Shown here: positions 39,101-47,853 of the stretch, piece by piece
Position numbering within the stretch: position 1 is the stretch's first letter
Layout: the number at the start of each line of letters is the position of its first letter
NCBI RefSeq assembly: GCF_918797505.1
Contig: NC_092799.1
Location: forward strand, 13,478,295-13,542,294
Source of the DNA: Bemisia tabaci
Lineage: Eukaryota > Arthropoda > Insecta > Hemiptera > Aleyrodidae
Length of the DNA: 64,000 nucleotides
Direction of reading: 5' to 3'
Position numbers and translations under genes: made by a program
The notes under the pieces: generated by a model
Databases searched by the model: none
Seen by the model: the letters and a program-made list of their open reading frames with translations, nothing else
Told to the model about the DNA's origin: nothing

Positions 39101-42100
39101 GTACTCACAATTACTACCTTTCAAGTCCACGTAGGCGAAATTGTTAATGACGACAGTCTTGAGTCGTATTTCAGACGGTAAACGTTTGATTTCTTCCACA
39201 GTTGTAACGTCATCACAAACACACTTGCTCTTATCCCACAGAAATGGAGGTTATAGGTGTGAAGGTAATCGAAGGGGGTAGTTCCTTCCGCGACCCGGCT
39301 AATCATGTCGTGTGCAGCTCCACATTATTGGTATGGTGTTCATTTGTTGTTTTTCCTCTATTTGTTTCATTCATTTTTTTAATATTTTAACTAAAGCTTC
39401 CAAACAAGTTTTAAGTATGAATAAACTCTATTTTTTATATTAATAATCAAGGGCAGGTTCTAAACGCTAATTGCAGAAATGCGTATCTCGTGATCAAATG
39501 TCATTTTCCAATCATACAATGCTTGATCCGGCCGCATGAGATCAAACTAAAGCTTCTGATGAGAAATTGTAAGCATGAATCTCTTTTTTCAGTCTATTTA
39601 AATTATCAAGATCCGCCAACAACAGGTTTAAAACACTCATTGCAAAAGTGCGTATCTCGTGATGAAGTGTCAATTCTTAGTGCCAAAAACGCAAATCTCG
39701 GCATTTCTGCCGTATTTTCTAACAGTTCGAGAAAAAATTCAAAATTTTGATGGAGTCTGAAAAAGCATGTTATTCCTGCTATCCTCAAGAGTTTTTCTTG
39801 ACAATAAGGAGGAATGTAGACAGTTTTTTTTACTCTCCTGGAAAATCGTGTTTTCGGAGATACGCACTTCTGCACTTTCACCATCGGTATGCCTCTACAA
39901 TGGAACGAGGTCAACACAGCGAACGGTTCAATGACGTCACATTTGTCTTGAAGGGAGAGAAAGGGTTGAAGAGTCAACGAGTTGCGTCGTAAAAGCCACT
40001 GATCTACTATGAGGGTAGCTAGACACATAACTCTTCAAGCACCGCTACAAATAAGACAAACGGAACCAACACAACATGGAGATAGAGTGAGAGAAAGGGC
40101 TGACTTAGATGACGGCGCAGGGATACAACTGTTCGTGCTTGACGGATGTCCGTGTTGCATCTACAAAATTGAAGGCGCGATGGAGCGATGGTGTGAACTC
40201 GCATCGCTCCACTTTATTCTGCCGATGAGGTGTCGCTCAGATTCGGGAGAATAGTTTTGAAAAAAGTCCCGATTACATCTCTCCTATCTTCAGCTGTTTT
40301 GTTCACGTGGCCCTTGAAGCACTACTACAAATAAGACAGACGGAACCAACAAAACGTGAAAATTGAGCAAAGGAAAGGTTGCGCTTTGAAAACAGCGCAG
40401 GGATACAACTATTCGTGCTTGACGGATGTCCGTGTTGCATCTACAAAATTGAAGGCGCGACGGAGCGAGGTGTGATCTCGCATCGCCCCACTTTATTCCG
40501 CCAATGAGGTGTCGCTCAGATTATCGGGAGAAAAGTTTTAAAAAAAGGCCCGATTACATCCCTCCTATCTTCAGCTGTTTAGCTCACGTGGCCCTTGAAG
40601 CATTACTACAAATGGACTGCATTTTGCAATTTGGAACTATAAATTCGGCTCTTCTGGAAAAACACTTATGTGCATAGGGAAACGAATGGCACATTCGTTG
40701 TTTTTAAACCGGGCTTGAATTTATAGTTCCAAATTGCAAAATGTAGTCCAAATAAGACAGACGGAACCAACAAAACGTGGAAATAGAGCATAGGAAAGAT
40801 TGCGCTTTGATAACGGCGCGCGCAGGGATACAACAACTATTCGTGCTTGACGGATGTCTCAGCAAAATTGGAGGCGCTATGGCGTGAGGCGTGAGCTCGC
40901 GATTTGCGATATATCGATTGTTATGCCATTTAAACCTATGGAAAAGGATCGATAAACAGGGTGCTCGCAGCGAAAAACTTAATAATCGATTCTTTGCCAT
41001 AGGTTTAAACGGCATAACAATCGATGTATCGCAATTCACGCCACGCCACTGCCGTATACCCTCTTTGTTTCCGACTCCACCCACCCTCTCCTCTCCCAGG
41101 ACCGTCTTTTCCGACGAGGGTGCGTCCTCTGGCCTATTGACCAACATTTGGACGTATTTCTGTCAAACGGAACTATGTGCATTCAGATATGAACCCTGAG
41201 ACCCATAAGAATAGATGCATAACAGGGCTCACGTCATAATGCACATAGTTCCGTTTGGCAGAAATACGTCCATTTGACAAGCCTCCTCAGGGAAAGTAAT
41301 ACAAATTACGAGACCTTGATTTTTCAAGGTTTTCAAAAATTAAATTTTCCAATGTTCCCGCGACTCATCATTTGATAGTTTATCCATTTACTTAACCGCG
41401 GTTGCAAAGAGCCGTATGCAAAAACGACATTTTTCGCCCCCCCACTAAAACTTATTCAAACTTCGTCTATCAGTTACTAATACTGGAGCGCTTCTTTCCC
41501 CAAATTTTCAGACCCCCAAAAAATTTTGGGGGGGCGCTAGGGGGGGTGGAAGTCAAAACCTGCGACCCTCGATATCTTTCGAACAAAACAAGATATTGAG
41601 GCCCGGTTTGGACGAAAAATCGTCTAAAATTGCATACTTTAAGATTTTAAAGGTCAAAATCCTAAAATTAAATTTTTAACTTAACTTATGTGCTTTTTTT
41701 CAGTTTTTGAGGGAAAACAATTTCTTTTAAACAGATTAAACTGAAATTTCACATTTTTTGATTTGAACCAAAACCAGTTTTTTAAATTGTTCGTCTTTTT
41801 CCGCATCCAACGAGTGGTCGTATAAGCTGGGGAACCGAACGGTTCCGGAGTTATGATCGATTGAAGTTTCCGCTCAACGCGCGCCGACCGATTTTTGCGC
41901 GCAAAAAAGTCGGATTTGACTGTTATTAAATCAGATTTAATGTTCAAACTGAGCAAAATGCATTATTAGGGACTCTTGAGGGTCGCTGAGTCCAGAAATT
42001 ACAGATACTTCCAAAAAATTCACGTTTTTAAAATTACAGCTCCGTAGCGCTATTTTAGAGGCCCACTGAGCGCCGACCGGCCGCTCAGTGGTCCTGTACG

Positions 42101-45100
42101 AAGCTGTAATTTTAAAAACGTGAATTTTTTGGAAGTATCTGTAATTTCTGGACTCAGCGACCCTCAAGAGTCCCTAATAATGCATTTTGCTCAGTTTGAA
42201 CATTAAATCTGATTTAATAACAGTCAAATCCGACTTTTTTGCGCGCAAAAATCGGTCGGCGCGCGTTGAGCGGAAACTTCAATCGATCATAACTCCGGAA
42301 CCGTTCGGTTCCCCAGCTTATACGACCACTCGTTGGATGCGGAAAAAGACGAACAATTTAAAAAACTGGTTTTGGTTCAAATCAAAAAATGTGAAATTTC
42401 AGTTTAATCTGTTTAAAAGAAATTGTTTTCCCTCAAAAACTGAAAAAAAGCACATAAGTTAAGTTAAAAATTTAATTTTAGGATTTTGACCTTTAAAATC
42501 TTAAAGTATGCAATTTTAGACGATTTTTCGTCCAAACCGGGCCTCAATATCTTGTTTTGTTCGAAAGATATCGAGGGTCGCAGGTTTTGACTTCCACCCC
42601 CCTAGCGCCCCCCCAAAATTTTTTGGGGGTCTGAAAATTTGGGGAAAGAAGCGCTCCAGTATTAGTAACTGATAGACGAAGTTTGAATAAGTTTTAGTGG
42701 GGGGGGGGGCGAAAAATGTCGTTTTTGCATACGGCTCTTTCTTTAGACATTTTTTTGTGAATCCTCTCAGTGATTTTACTTGAATGCTCGCTCTCTATTG
42801 AGAATCCACTCGCCATATCGTAGACGGACCCAGACACCCCCTAATGGGGAGGGGTGCGGGAAGGGGGTTCGAAAGGTTTTCACCGGAAAAACGGGGGAGG
42901 GGTGTGCGCGCCTCAACCCCCCCCCCCCCCCCCCCGGTAATAAACCAGGTATAATGAATAGAGACAGGAAAATGCGAAAACTCCCCAATCATAGGATCAT
43001 AATCGTGTGGCCGCTCACGTGGGAAATGGGGAGGGCTGCAGATTTTTTTTTTTTACTCATTCATAGTACAACAAGCATGCCAATTCTTGCGAGGAATGTT
43101 GTTGAGCGCCTTGTATTTTGAAAAAAAAAAAAACCGCTGAAGCACGTTATTTTCTATTCTGGAAGCCTCTCCGGCGCGCTGTTGTTAGGTTGGGGAAGGA
43201 AATTGTTGAGCGTGTTTTATGTGGAGTTGCACTCACAGCAAAACATTACACTGTGGGGAAGGCAAACTGTTGAAATAATATCCTTAGGAGAACCTAAACT
43301 TAGTTATATTCTATAGCCTCGACTTACTAAGACATCGTCTCTTACCCAATAATCCATTATGGGATGATTTAGCATACCTAGATCGAAATCTAACATCTGA
43401 TCTACGATGGCTCTTCCCTGTGAGTTTCGAGGATAGAGAGAATCATCCTTAGCATATTCATTGCACAGGTATGCATTGATAGCTCGGCTGCAAAAAATGC
43501 GAAGATATTAAACTTGAGTGCCAATTTCTAAATGCTGGCCATACCTACCTGATCCGTATACAATTTGAATTTAGTTTCAAAGATTTTTTTACTTCGCCAA
43601 GCAATGACATGCAGAAGAGGATAATTTTCCAAAGAAATGAACAGAGTTGCGGCCACATTCTCATTTAGTGAGGAAAAGAAAGTTTTTATAAAAATCACAG
43701 GGAAGTATTCAAAAGTAAATAAAAAGTAAGTTCAAAAATTTTCTTGTAGTGACGGTGAGACTACGTCGTGATCCTTTAAATTTGAGTCTATCTTGATAGG
43801 CGCTTTAGAGGGGCGTTAAGGTGCGAGGATCGGAAAATTATTATGTGAGTATATCAGTGAATTAATATGAATGGCTTTTAGATGTTGACAATCCATAATT
43901 ACAATTACAGAGCATGCCTCACAATTATTTTAAAAAAATAATGAGCCAAATACTCACCTCTCTGACAACAGGAAACCGTTGTCGTCCAAAACGGGAATTC
44001 TTTTGAAAGGATTAATCTGAGGACACACAGTTGACGAAAAAATAATTTATTATTAAAATAACACCCTCTGACACATAAAAATGCCCTGAGGTTCCAGGGC
44101 CGGATTTACCTACTTGCTGCCCATGGGCCGCCCGTATTTTGCCGCCCCCTTCTCATTCGTTTTGAAACATCAATAAAAACGAACAGGGGAGGGGTGCATA
44201 AGACGCGTTTACTCGTGTTGGACACATTATTTGCGAAAGCCCTGTCAACACTCACCCCAAAAGTTCACGGAACTTTGCGCGAAAGTAAGTTCCGTAAACG
44301 TATCTCTGTGTGGACAAGGACATCCATTTATAAGAAATAAACAAAAAAATTATGAAAGAACAAACATTAATGCTAACTTCCGCCGCCGCCGCACCGCGCC
44401 GTGTCGCGCTGACCGCACAGTGTTAGGCGCAATGCGTGAAGTATTCCTACAGTCTTGTAGGCGCTATGCGTTTCACGTCGATCGCTGCTGACCGCACTTG
44501 TTTGACGCAATAATGCGTGAAGTATTCATGCAGTTATGTAGGCGCTAATATGTGTTACATGCCAACCGCCGCGCTGCGCCGAGAGCTTCTCCTTTTCATC
44601 TCAAGTCCTTTATCATCAATGCTCTCTGCGCCGCGCCGTTCCAGGCGTAATTGCGTGTTTGGTTTCTTTCTTAACTCGACCAATTAAAGGTGCTGTCTCT
44701 TGTATCACCAAAAGACGACAAAATTAGAAATTACTACACTCTCAGGAAATGAGAGATTTTGTCGCCTTATCTCGTTTGTATTTTTTTTTCTGAATCCGAT
44801 TTTTTTTATACCTACATTTTAAAAAAATTGTAAAATTTGCTTCATGGGCCGCGGCCCCTCTACCGCGGCCACCCTCTAAATCCGGCCCTGTGAGCGTTCT
44901 GATGGTTCACCAATGGTGGCGAACCAATTTTAGGGTCGGTGGATCCGAAAGTGACCTCCATTAATTATATTTTATTGGCCCTCGTTGTTGCATGCAATCT
45001 CCTTTTCGAGGTGAAAAATTGATTTTCGGCACTCTTGTAATTGTATCGGCATGCATTAGTAGAAACGAGAAAACAACAACATATATCTGCTCGGCAAAGG

Positions 45101-45897
45101 ACCTCTTTTTTATTAAAAATTTTTTTTTCATTAAAAAATGTCTGTAGTTACATAAATTATCTCACTTTCTGAAATTCTGGCGTCTTCATGTCCGATATTT
45201 CAACCAGGTCTAGGTTCTGATGAATTCCAATCAATTTTGCAGTCATAAGAACAGCACGGGAAGCAACGCTGCGAGGGTGTTGGTACAAAGTAATGCGCCC
45301 CCTTACCTGCCAAACAATAGGTAATGGTTACGAAAAAAAGTTATTTTATGCTCATCACAGAAACTCAAAAATAGGATAGGTATACATTTTTCTCTGGCGA
45401 TAGTGACCGCCCCCCCCCCCCTCAAATTTTGGTCGATTATTCCCCTAGAATAGTGCTATTTTACAATGAAAACAACCTAAAATTGGGATCATGGGGCACC
45501 TTTTATTTAAAGAAGTTACCTCTGCAGGACCTTCCGACCTCCCTCGGTTGAGGGATACCGCCCAAGATCAGCCCCTCTCTTTTTTTCAAATTCCGCCCCC
45601 CTCAAAATTTTAATCCGCACGCGCCTCCACTGCTAGTTTTGATGTCAAAACAATAACACTGCTGTGCTAAGGAATTACACGTGAATTACGTGAATTACAG
45701 TCAGGCTGCTCCTCTTTGCATCCGTTCGATTGGTAATATTTATAGTGGAGACAACGATTTTCTGAGCATCAAAATTTCAATTAATTTCGGTTTTCAGTTT
45801 TTGCCGCATGTCACTTGCTTACCTCAGTGGAATATAAAGCTGAAAGTTGGAGATGACCTGCCCCAACTAAAAACCGCATACCTGTTGAAGATAGCAT
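32129..45897 (-). CDS. Glutathione S-transferase B, delta/epsilon-like, complete, 6 exons
   Basis: Exons in transcript order: 45823-45897, 45166-45306, 43958-44016, 43346-43487, 33685-33849, 32129-32290 (TAA at 32129-32131), encoding 247 residues. GST conjugates glutathione to electrophiles in the cytosol. Exon 1 gives a 25-residue extension ending LYSTE. Exon 2 starts the thioredoxin fold (RITLYQHPRS); the Ser at about residue 38 aligns with the catalytic Ser of delta GSTs. Exon 3 has INPFKRIPVLDD and, joined to exon 4, the ESRAI glutathione-binding motif. Exon 5 has FTIADVSLLASVS, the helix 6 N-capping region. Odd points: PRSVASR replaces the usual S-x-P-C-R, and DQMLDFDLGMLNH replaces the FDMGTLYQ of GST-A. 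Intron 4 is 9,496 bp and full of mobile elements. Intron positions and phases equal those of GST-A. Joining exon 4 to exon 5 across that intron is the least certain step, but phase and homology agree. Confidence 0.87.
32329..32360. repeat. (AAG)n tract upstream of GST-B exon 6
   Basis: AGAAGAAGAAGAATGAAGAA-type tract. On the transcribed strand it is a CTT-rich pyrimidine tract about 40 nt upstream of the exon 6 acceptor, so it may contribute to splice-site recognition. Confidence 0.7.
32525..32796. mobile_element. M5 element in GST-B intron 5
   Basis: GGACTGATTATTGAAATTGA at the left, ATCAATTTCAATAATCGGCC at the right; inner arms with GACAAAG / CTTTGTC and GATCCTATAGG / CCAATAGGATC. Copies at 46739-47008 and 54213-54417. 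Confidence 0.82.
33137..33174. repeat. Poly-A run (about 38 nt)
   Basis: Uninterrupted A run in GST-B intron 5. It may be the tail of a decayed retroelement, but no body was recognised. Confidence 0.9.
33999..34914. mobile_element. M3 hairpin element, full copy 2 (inverted relative to copy 1), in GST-B intron 4
   Basis: CCCTGGTAAAAATTGGCAG to CGCCAATTTTGACCAGGG, 916 bp, only 150 bp upstream of exon 5 in transcript terms. The central hairpin GCGCCTACAAACCTAACAGG / complement is near 34370-34442. Confidence 0.88.
35326..35400. mobile_element. M6-type arm fragment
   Basis: GAGCGCCTTCAATTTTGCAG then CGAATAGTTGTATC, the minus orientation of the M6 arm core. No partner arm nearby. Confidence 0.5.
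35638..35870. mobile_element. M9 element in GST-B intron 4
   Basis: ACGGTGAAACTACCAAACCA at the left and TTGGAGTTTCACCGT at the right; inner arm CCTCGTTTGCGATGTTC. Confidence 0.75.
35978..36081. repeat. (GAAA)n microsatellite, interrupted
   Basis: Two GAAA-rich tracts (about 35980-36007 and 36049-36080) separated by AGTAGTAATATAATTTTATT. Confidence 0.9.
36200..36690. repeat. 20-bp minisatellite rich in GATCGA, about 24 units
   Basis: Consensus unit GTGAATCGATCGACAAACCC with much variation. In GST-B intron 4. From about 36690 to 36845 the same GATCGA words continue in the other orientation, ending in (GATGTC)n. Confidence 0.9.
36969..37224. mobile_element. M7 MITE (long form) in GST-B intron 4
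   Basis: GGATTGCATTTTGCAAAAAG at the left, CCTTTTTGCAAAATTTAATCC at the right, 256 bp. Inner arms GAGCATTCCACTGTTGCTA / TAGCAACATTGGAATGC. TSD not preserved (CTGT / AGGT). Confidence 0.82.
37225..38440. other. AT-rich intronic stretch, 3' of the transposase ORF
   Basis: Very AT-rich; holds an ATCATAAATT-type short tandem region (about 37960-38030) and a run of about 14 G (near 38352-38365). It may be the 3' untranslated part of the transposase-like gene. Nothing else recognised. Confidence 0.5.
38441..39199 (-). CDS. P-element/THAP9-like transposase C-terminal fragment, domesticated or decayed (252 codons)
   Basis: Uninterrupted ORF with ATG at 39199 and stop at 38441, inside intron 4 of GST-B on the same strand. 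The centre (residues about 90-125) reads VAYIAGSVLKRYLRKIKC followed by a C-x-x-C pair. This resembles the AGYVxRKL-K-C-x-x-C segment in the C-terminal part of P-element and THAP9-type transposases. Downstream, FFVEAFLNKKPY and WWCRRKNRQF are charged and helical. No THAP zinc finger or catalytic core is visible upstream, so it is truncated at its 5' side. Family assignment rests on motif memory only. An ORF of this length in such AT-rich DNA suggests a recent insertion or some constraint. Confidence 0.5.
   Translation of the reverse strand: MEEIKRLPSEIRLKTVVINNFAYVDLKGSNCEYDNVAFLTDLRALLEADVEGPPVDKVAELLTDLELLHEDMEMAPLQFSKPVNENEKCSVAYIAGSVLKRYLRKIKCNSCNEILITKDLTPDHEWIKHKEYNKEKPSLIYPTKIVIETVGEALFFVEAFLNKKPYIRNMMKIIVTELGNMLDFSWVSGGCPNKVHQEYIIKFLCEGAFFVNVKWWCRRKNRQFIDEARAQKAKKAEAVGEMSTKMKVLKHI
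39391..39671. repeat. Diverged tandem pair
   Basis: ACTAAAGCTTC ... TGCGTATCTCGTGAT occurs at 39391-39506 and 39547-39671. The two units are clearly related but well diverged. Confidence 0.6.
40039..40884. repeat. 280-bp tandem array, about 2.5 units, with an M7 inserted in unit 3
   Basis: Units begin at 40039, 40319 and 40600 with GCAC(C/T)RCTACAAATAAGACA. They contain GGATGTCCGTGTTGCATCTA then AAATTGAAGGCGCGA (the M6 arm core) and end CACGTGGCCCTTGAA. Unit 3 is interrupted at ACAAAT by the M7 element 40614-40749 and then continues AAATAAGACAG. Confidence 0.9.
40614..40749. mobile_element. M7 MITE with exact TSD and local empty site
   Basis: GGACTGCATTTTGCAATTTG to CAAATTGCAAAATGTAGTCC, 136 bp, flanked exactly by AAAT (40610-40613 and 40750-40753). 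Unit 2 of the surrounding array keeps the uninterrupted target TACAAATAAGAC. Confidence 0.95.
40877..41051. mobile_element. M2 hAT-type MITE
   Basis: CTATGGCGTGAGGCGTG at the left, CACGCCACGCCACTG at the right; TTTAAACCTATGGAAAAGGA and its inverse flank the centre. Confidence 0.75.
41150..41271. mobile_element. M8 MITE with exact TSD
   Basis: GGACGTATTTCTGTCAAACG to CAGAAATACGTCC, 122 bp, flanked exactly by ATTT (41146-41149 and 41272-41275). Confidence 0.92.
41406..42740. mobile_element. Near-perfect 1.3-kb palindrome (foldback element)
   Basis: Arms of about 645 bp (41406-42048 and 42097-42740) are almost identical inverted copies, from AAAGAGCCGTATGCAAAAAC inwards. A 91-codon reading frame is the same, residue for residue, in both arms (41681-41956 minus, 42187-42462 plus). 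The visible differences are homopolymer lengths and the central 50 bp or so. No TSD found. It lies in GST-B intron 4, about 600 bp upstream (genomic right to left) of exon 4's 5' splice site. Confidence 0.9.
42741..43345. other. GST-B intron 4, 5' end
   Basis: Contains runs of G and C (about 42917-42936) and an A run near 43121. No gene or recognised element. Confidence 0.5.
44095..44890. mobile_element. hAT-like non-autonomous element in GST-B intron 2
   Basis: CAGGGCCGGATTTACC at the left and TAAATCCGGCCCTG at the right, 796 bp. Flanks TGAGGTTC and TGAGCGTTC look like an 8-bp TSD with one inserted base. The interior holds two tandem copies of AATGCGTGAAGTATTC ... TGTAGGCGCTA, a word shared with the M3 hairpin. 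Confidence 0.85.
45659..45674. mobile_element. Lone M1 end
   Basis: CTGCTGTGCTAAGGAA matches the M1 terminus. The rest of the element is absent. In GST-B intron 1. Confidence 0.4.
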
Positions 45898-46483
45898 TGT
45901 AAAACCTATAGATAGTTAGTCCTTTTGAGTACCTATCGTGAACGGAACAAAAATCGTGCGACCGGCAATGAAGTTATCTACTTTTTATCTCAAATATGTG
46001 TCTCATAGACCGCTTTGTAACGTGCACTGATAGTGGAGTGTGAATCAGATGAGTGCACAACTGCTGTTCAGTTCATTCCCCTCTTACTTTCACTAACATA
46101 TCTCTGACCGTGGATAGCCAATGAGCGAGCAGAATATCCGCACGGTTGTCGATTCGGTCGCGTGTTTATCTAAAATTCTAACTACTCGACACCGAGAAGA
46201 AACTAGAACATAATAACAAAGTTGATGAGTACGAGCCAGAAACGCAGAAAAAAATTTATAATTCTTGTTTTTAAACTTTTCTTAAATCAATATCGAGATG
46301 GCAAATTATTTGACCGGTAAGAGCTCCAGAAAAAAATAATGCTGATATTCCTCGGGCAATTAACTTTGTTTCATGTTTGGATAATTTTATTTGATCCAGT
46401 ACATTTTTTTATAAGATTTAATTTTGTTTGAATAGCCTCTACGAAAGAAATTTAAAAAAAAAAGTCTTCTTGGAGTTTGCGCA

Positions 46484-46583
46484 TGGCGAGACGCGCGACG
46501 TGAGGCGTACTTTGCGATCTATCGATATTTCCCCATTTGAAGCTGTGGGAAATGATCGATTATTAAGGTGTTCGCTGCCAACC
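46484..46583. mobile_element. M2 half copy upstream of GST-B
   Basis: GGCGAGACGCGCGACGTGAG then TCTATCGATATTTCCCCATT and AAGGTGTTCGCTGCCAAC. The right half is missing. It lies about 590 bp upstream of the GST-B ATG and includes TATCGATA. Confidence 0.65.
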
Positions 46584-46738
46584 CGACCCAAAAAATTCTC
46601 AGTTCCGCATGCCGGTGTCGTGTGGCTGGAGGATGAAACAAATCTTGATTTTTCTTGAACCCTGTTGTCTAATTTATTTATTAATTTTAATAAAAGACAG
46701 GGAGTATAACAGCTCTGTCACTTGCTCTCTGTCCTGTA

Positions 46739-47008
46739 GGCCAATTATTGAAATTGATAGACAAAGCTATGGACAAAGATGACAAAAGGGATATGGAGGG
46801 AGCCTATTGGTGGAAGCTGCGGTGTGTTGCAATGGACAAATGCAGTTGGTAATAGACTAACTAACGGCAACCCACGAGAAACCCGACAGATAGTCCATCA
46901 TTTTCTCCCTCAGCCTATAAGAACCACGCATTTCAACCTATAGGATCGCTCCATACCCCCTATGTCTTCTTTTTCTATAGGTTTGTCTATCAATTTCAAT
47001 AATCAGCC
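46739..47008. mobile_element. M5 element between the two GST genes
   Basis: GGCCAATTATTGAAATTGAT at the left, ATCAATTTCAATAATCAGCC at the right; inner GACTAACTAACGGCAACCC. Confidence 0.85.
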
Positions 47009-47129
47009 CGCTGGCAAGGAACACATAAGTTACTCTTCTCACTTCGTGTCTCTCGTCCTGTCAAGTTCGCCTTCAAAAACCGTGACGGTAATTAGAGCGG
47101 ATTTGGAGCACGGATAGTTGCGGGTAGTA

Positions 47130-47382
47130 CTGTCGTGCTAAGGAAAAACGCCGTATGAACATTCGCGAGTTGCCAAATTCCTCTCGATAAAATGTTTATT
47201 TTTGAGGAAAGTAATGAATATTTTTCCGAGAAATTTTCTAGAACTCTAGGTAAAATTGCGAACAAAATTACCTGAAAAGTTGGAAGAAAAATATTTTCAA
47301 ATTTTCCTGAAAATTATTGATTTACCAAGGGAAAGTTGACAAAGCCTGAAGGCTCACACGGCGTTTTTCCTTTGCACGGTAG
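47130..47382. mobile_element. M1 MITE copy 7
   Basis: CTGTCGTGCTAAGGAAAAAC to TTTGCACGGTAG. It carries an AATAAA on the minus strand (near 47206), so it could supply a poly-A signal to GST-A. Confidence 0.82.
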
Positions 47383-47474
47383 AGCAGTTTTGTCACTTTG
47401 GCTCTGTCCTGGCAAGGAACACACTACACTCTTCTCACTAAGTTTCTCTCATTTTTTCGAGTACACCTTCAATA

Positions 47475-47727
47475 CTGCCGTGCTAAGGAAAAACGCCGTA
47501 TGAGCATTCGAATTTTGCCAAATTTCCGCTCTGAAAAACCCCATTTTTGAAGAAAGTTATAAAGATTTATCCCTGGAATTTTCAGACTTTTGAGATCAAA
47601 TTTTGAACAAAATCCTCCGAAAAAGTGGAAGAGAAATATTTCCGAATTTTCCTGAAATTTCGTTGTTTTTCGAAGAAAATTTGGCAACACCTGATGGCTC
47701 ATACGGCGTTCTTCCTTGGCACGGCAG
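47475..47727. mobile_element. M1 MITE copy 8, just 3' of GST-A
   Basis: CTGCCGTGCTAAGGAAAAAC to TTCCTTGGCACGGCAG, with an exact 4-bp TSD AATA (47471-47474 and 47728-47731). Only 126 bp from the GST-A stop, so probably inside its 3' UTR. Confidence 0.92.
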
Positions 47728-47853
47728 AATAAACGTGATGCCAATTTGTAAGCGGCTGTCCTGTCCGTCACTTCATGCGCACCTTTAAGCCACCTCGAAA
47801 CATCAAGTGTTTCGATTGCACCTGCTTCTCTTTCTTCAAGTCCTTCATTTTTA

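Noticed and set aside
41681..42462. Two identical 91-residue ORFs facing each other
   Set aside because: They are the same DNA in the two arms of the palindrome. Identity reflects the inverted repeat, not two genes.
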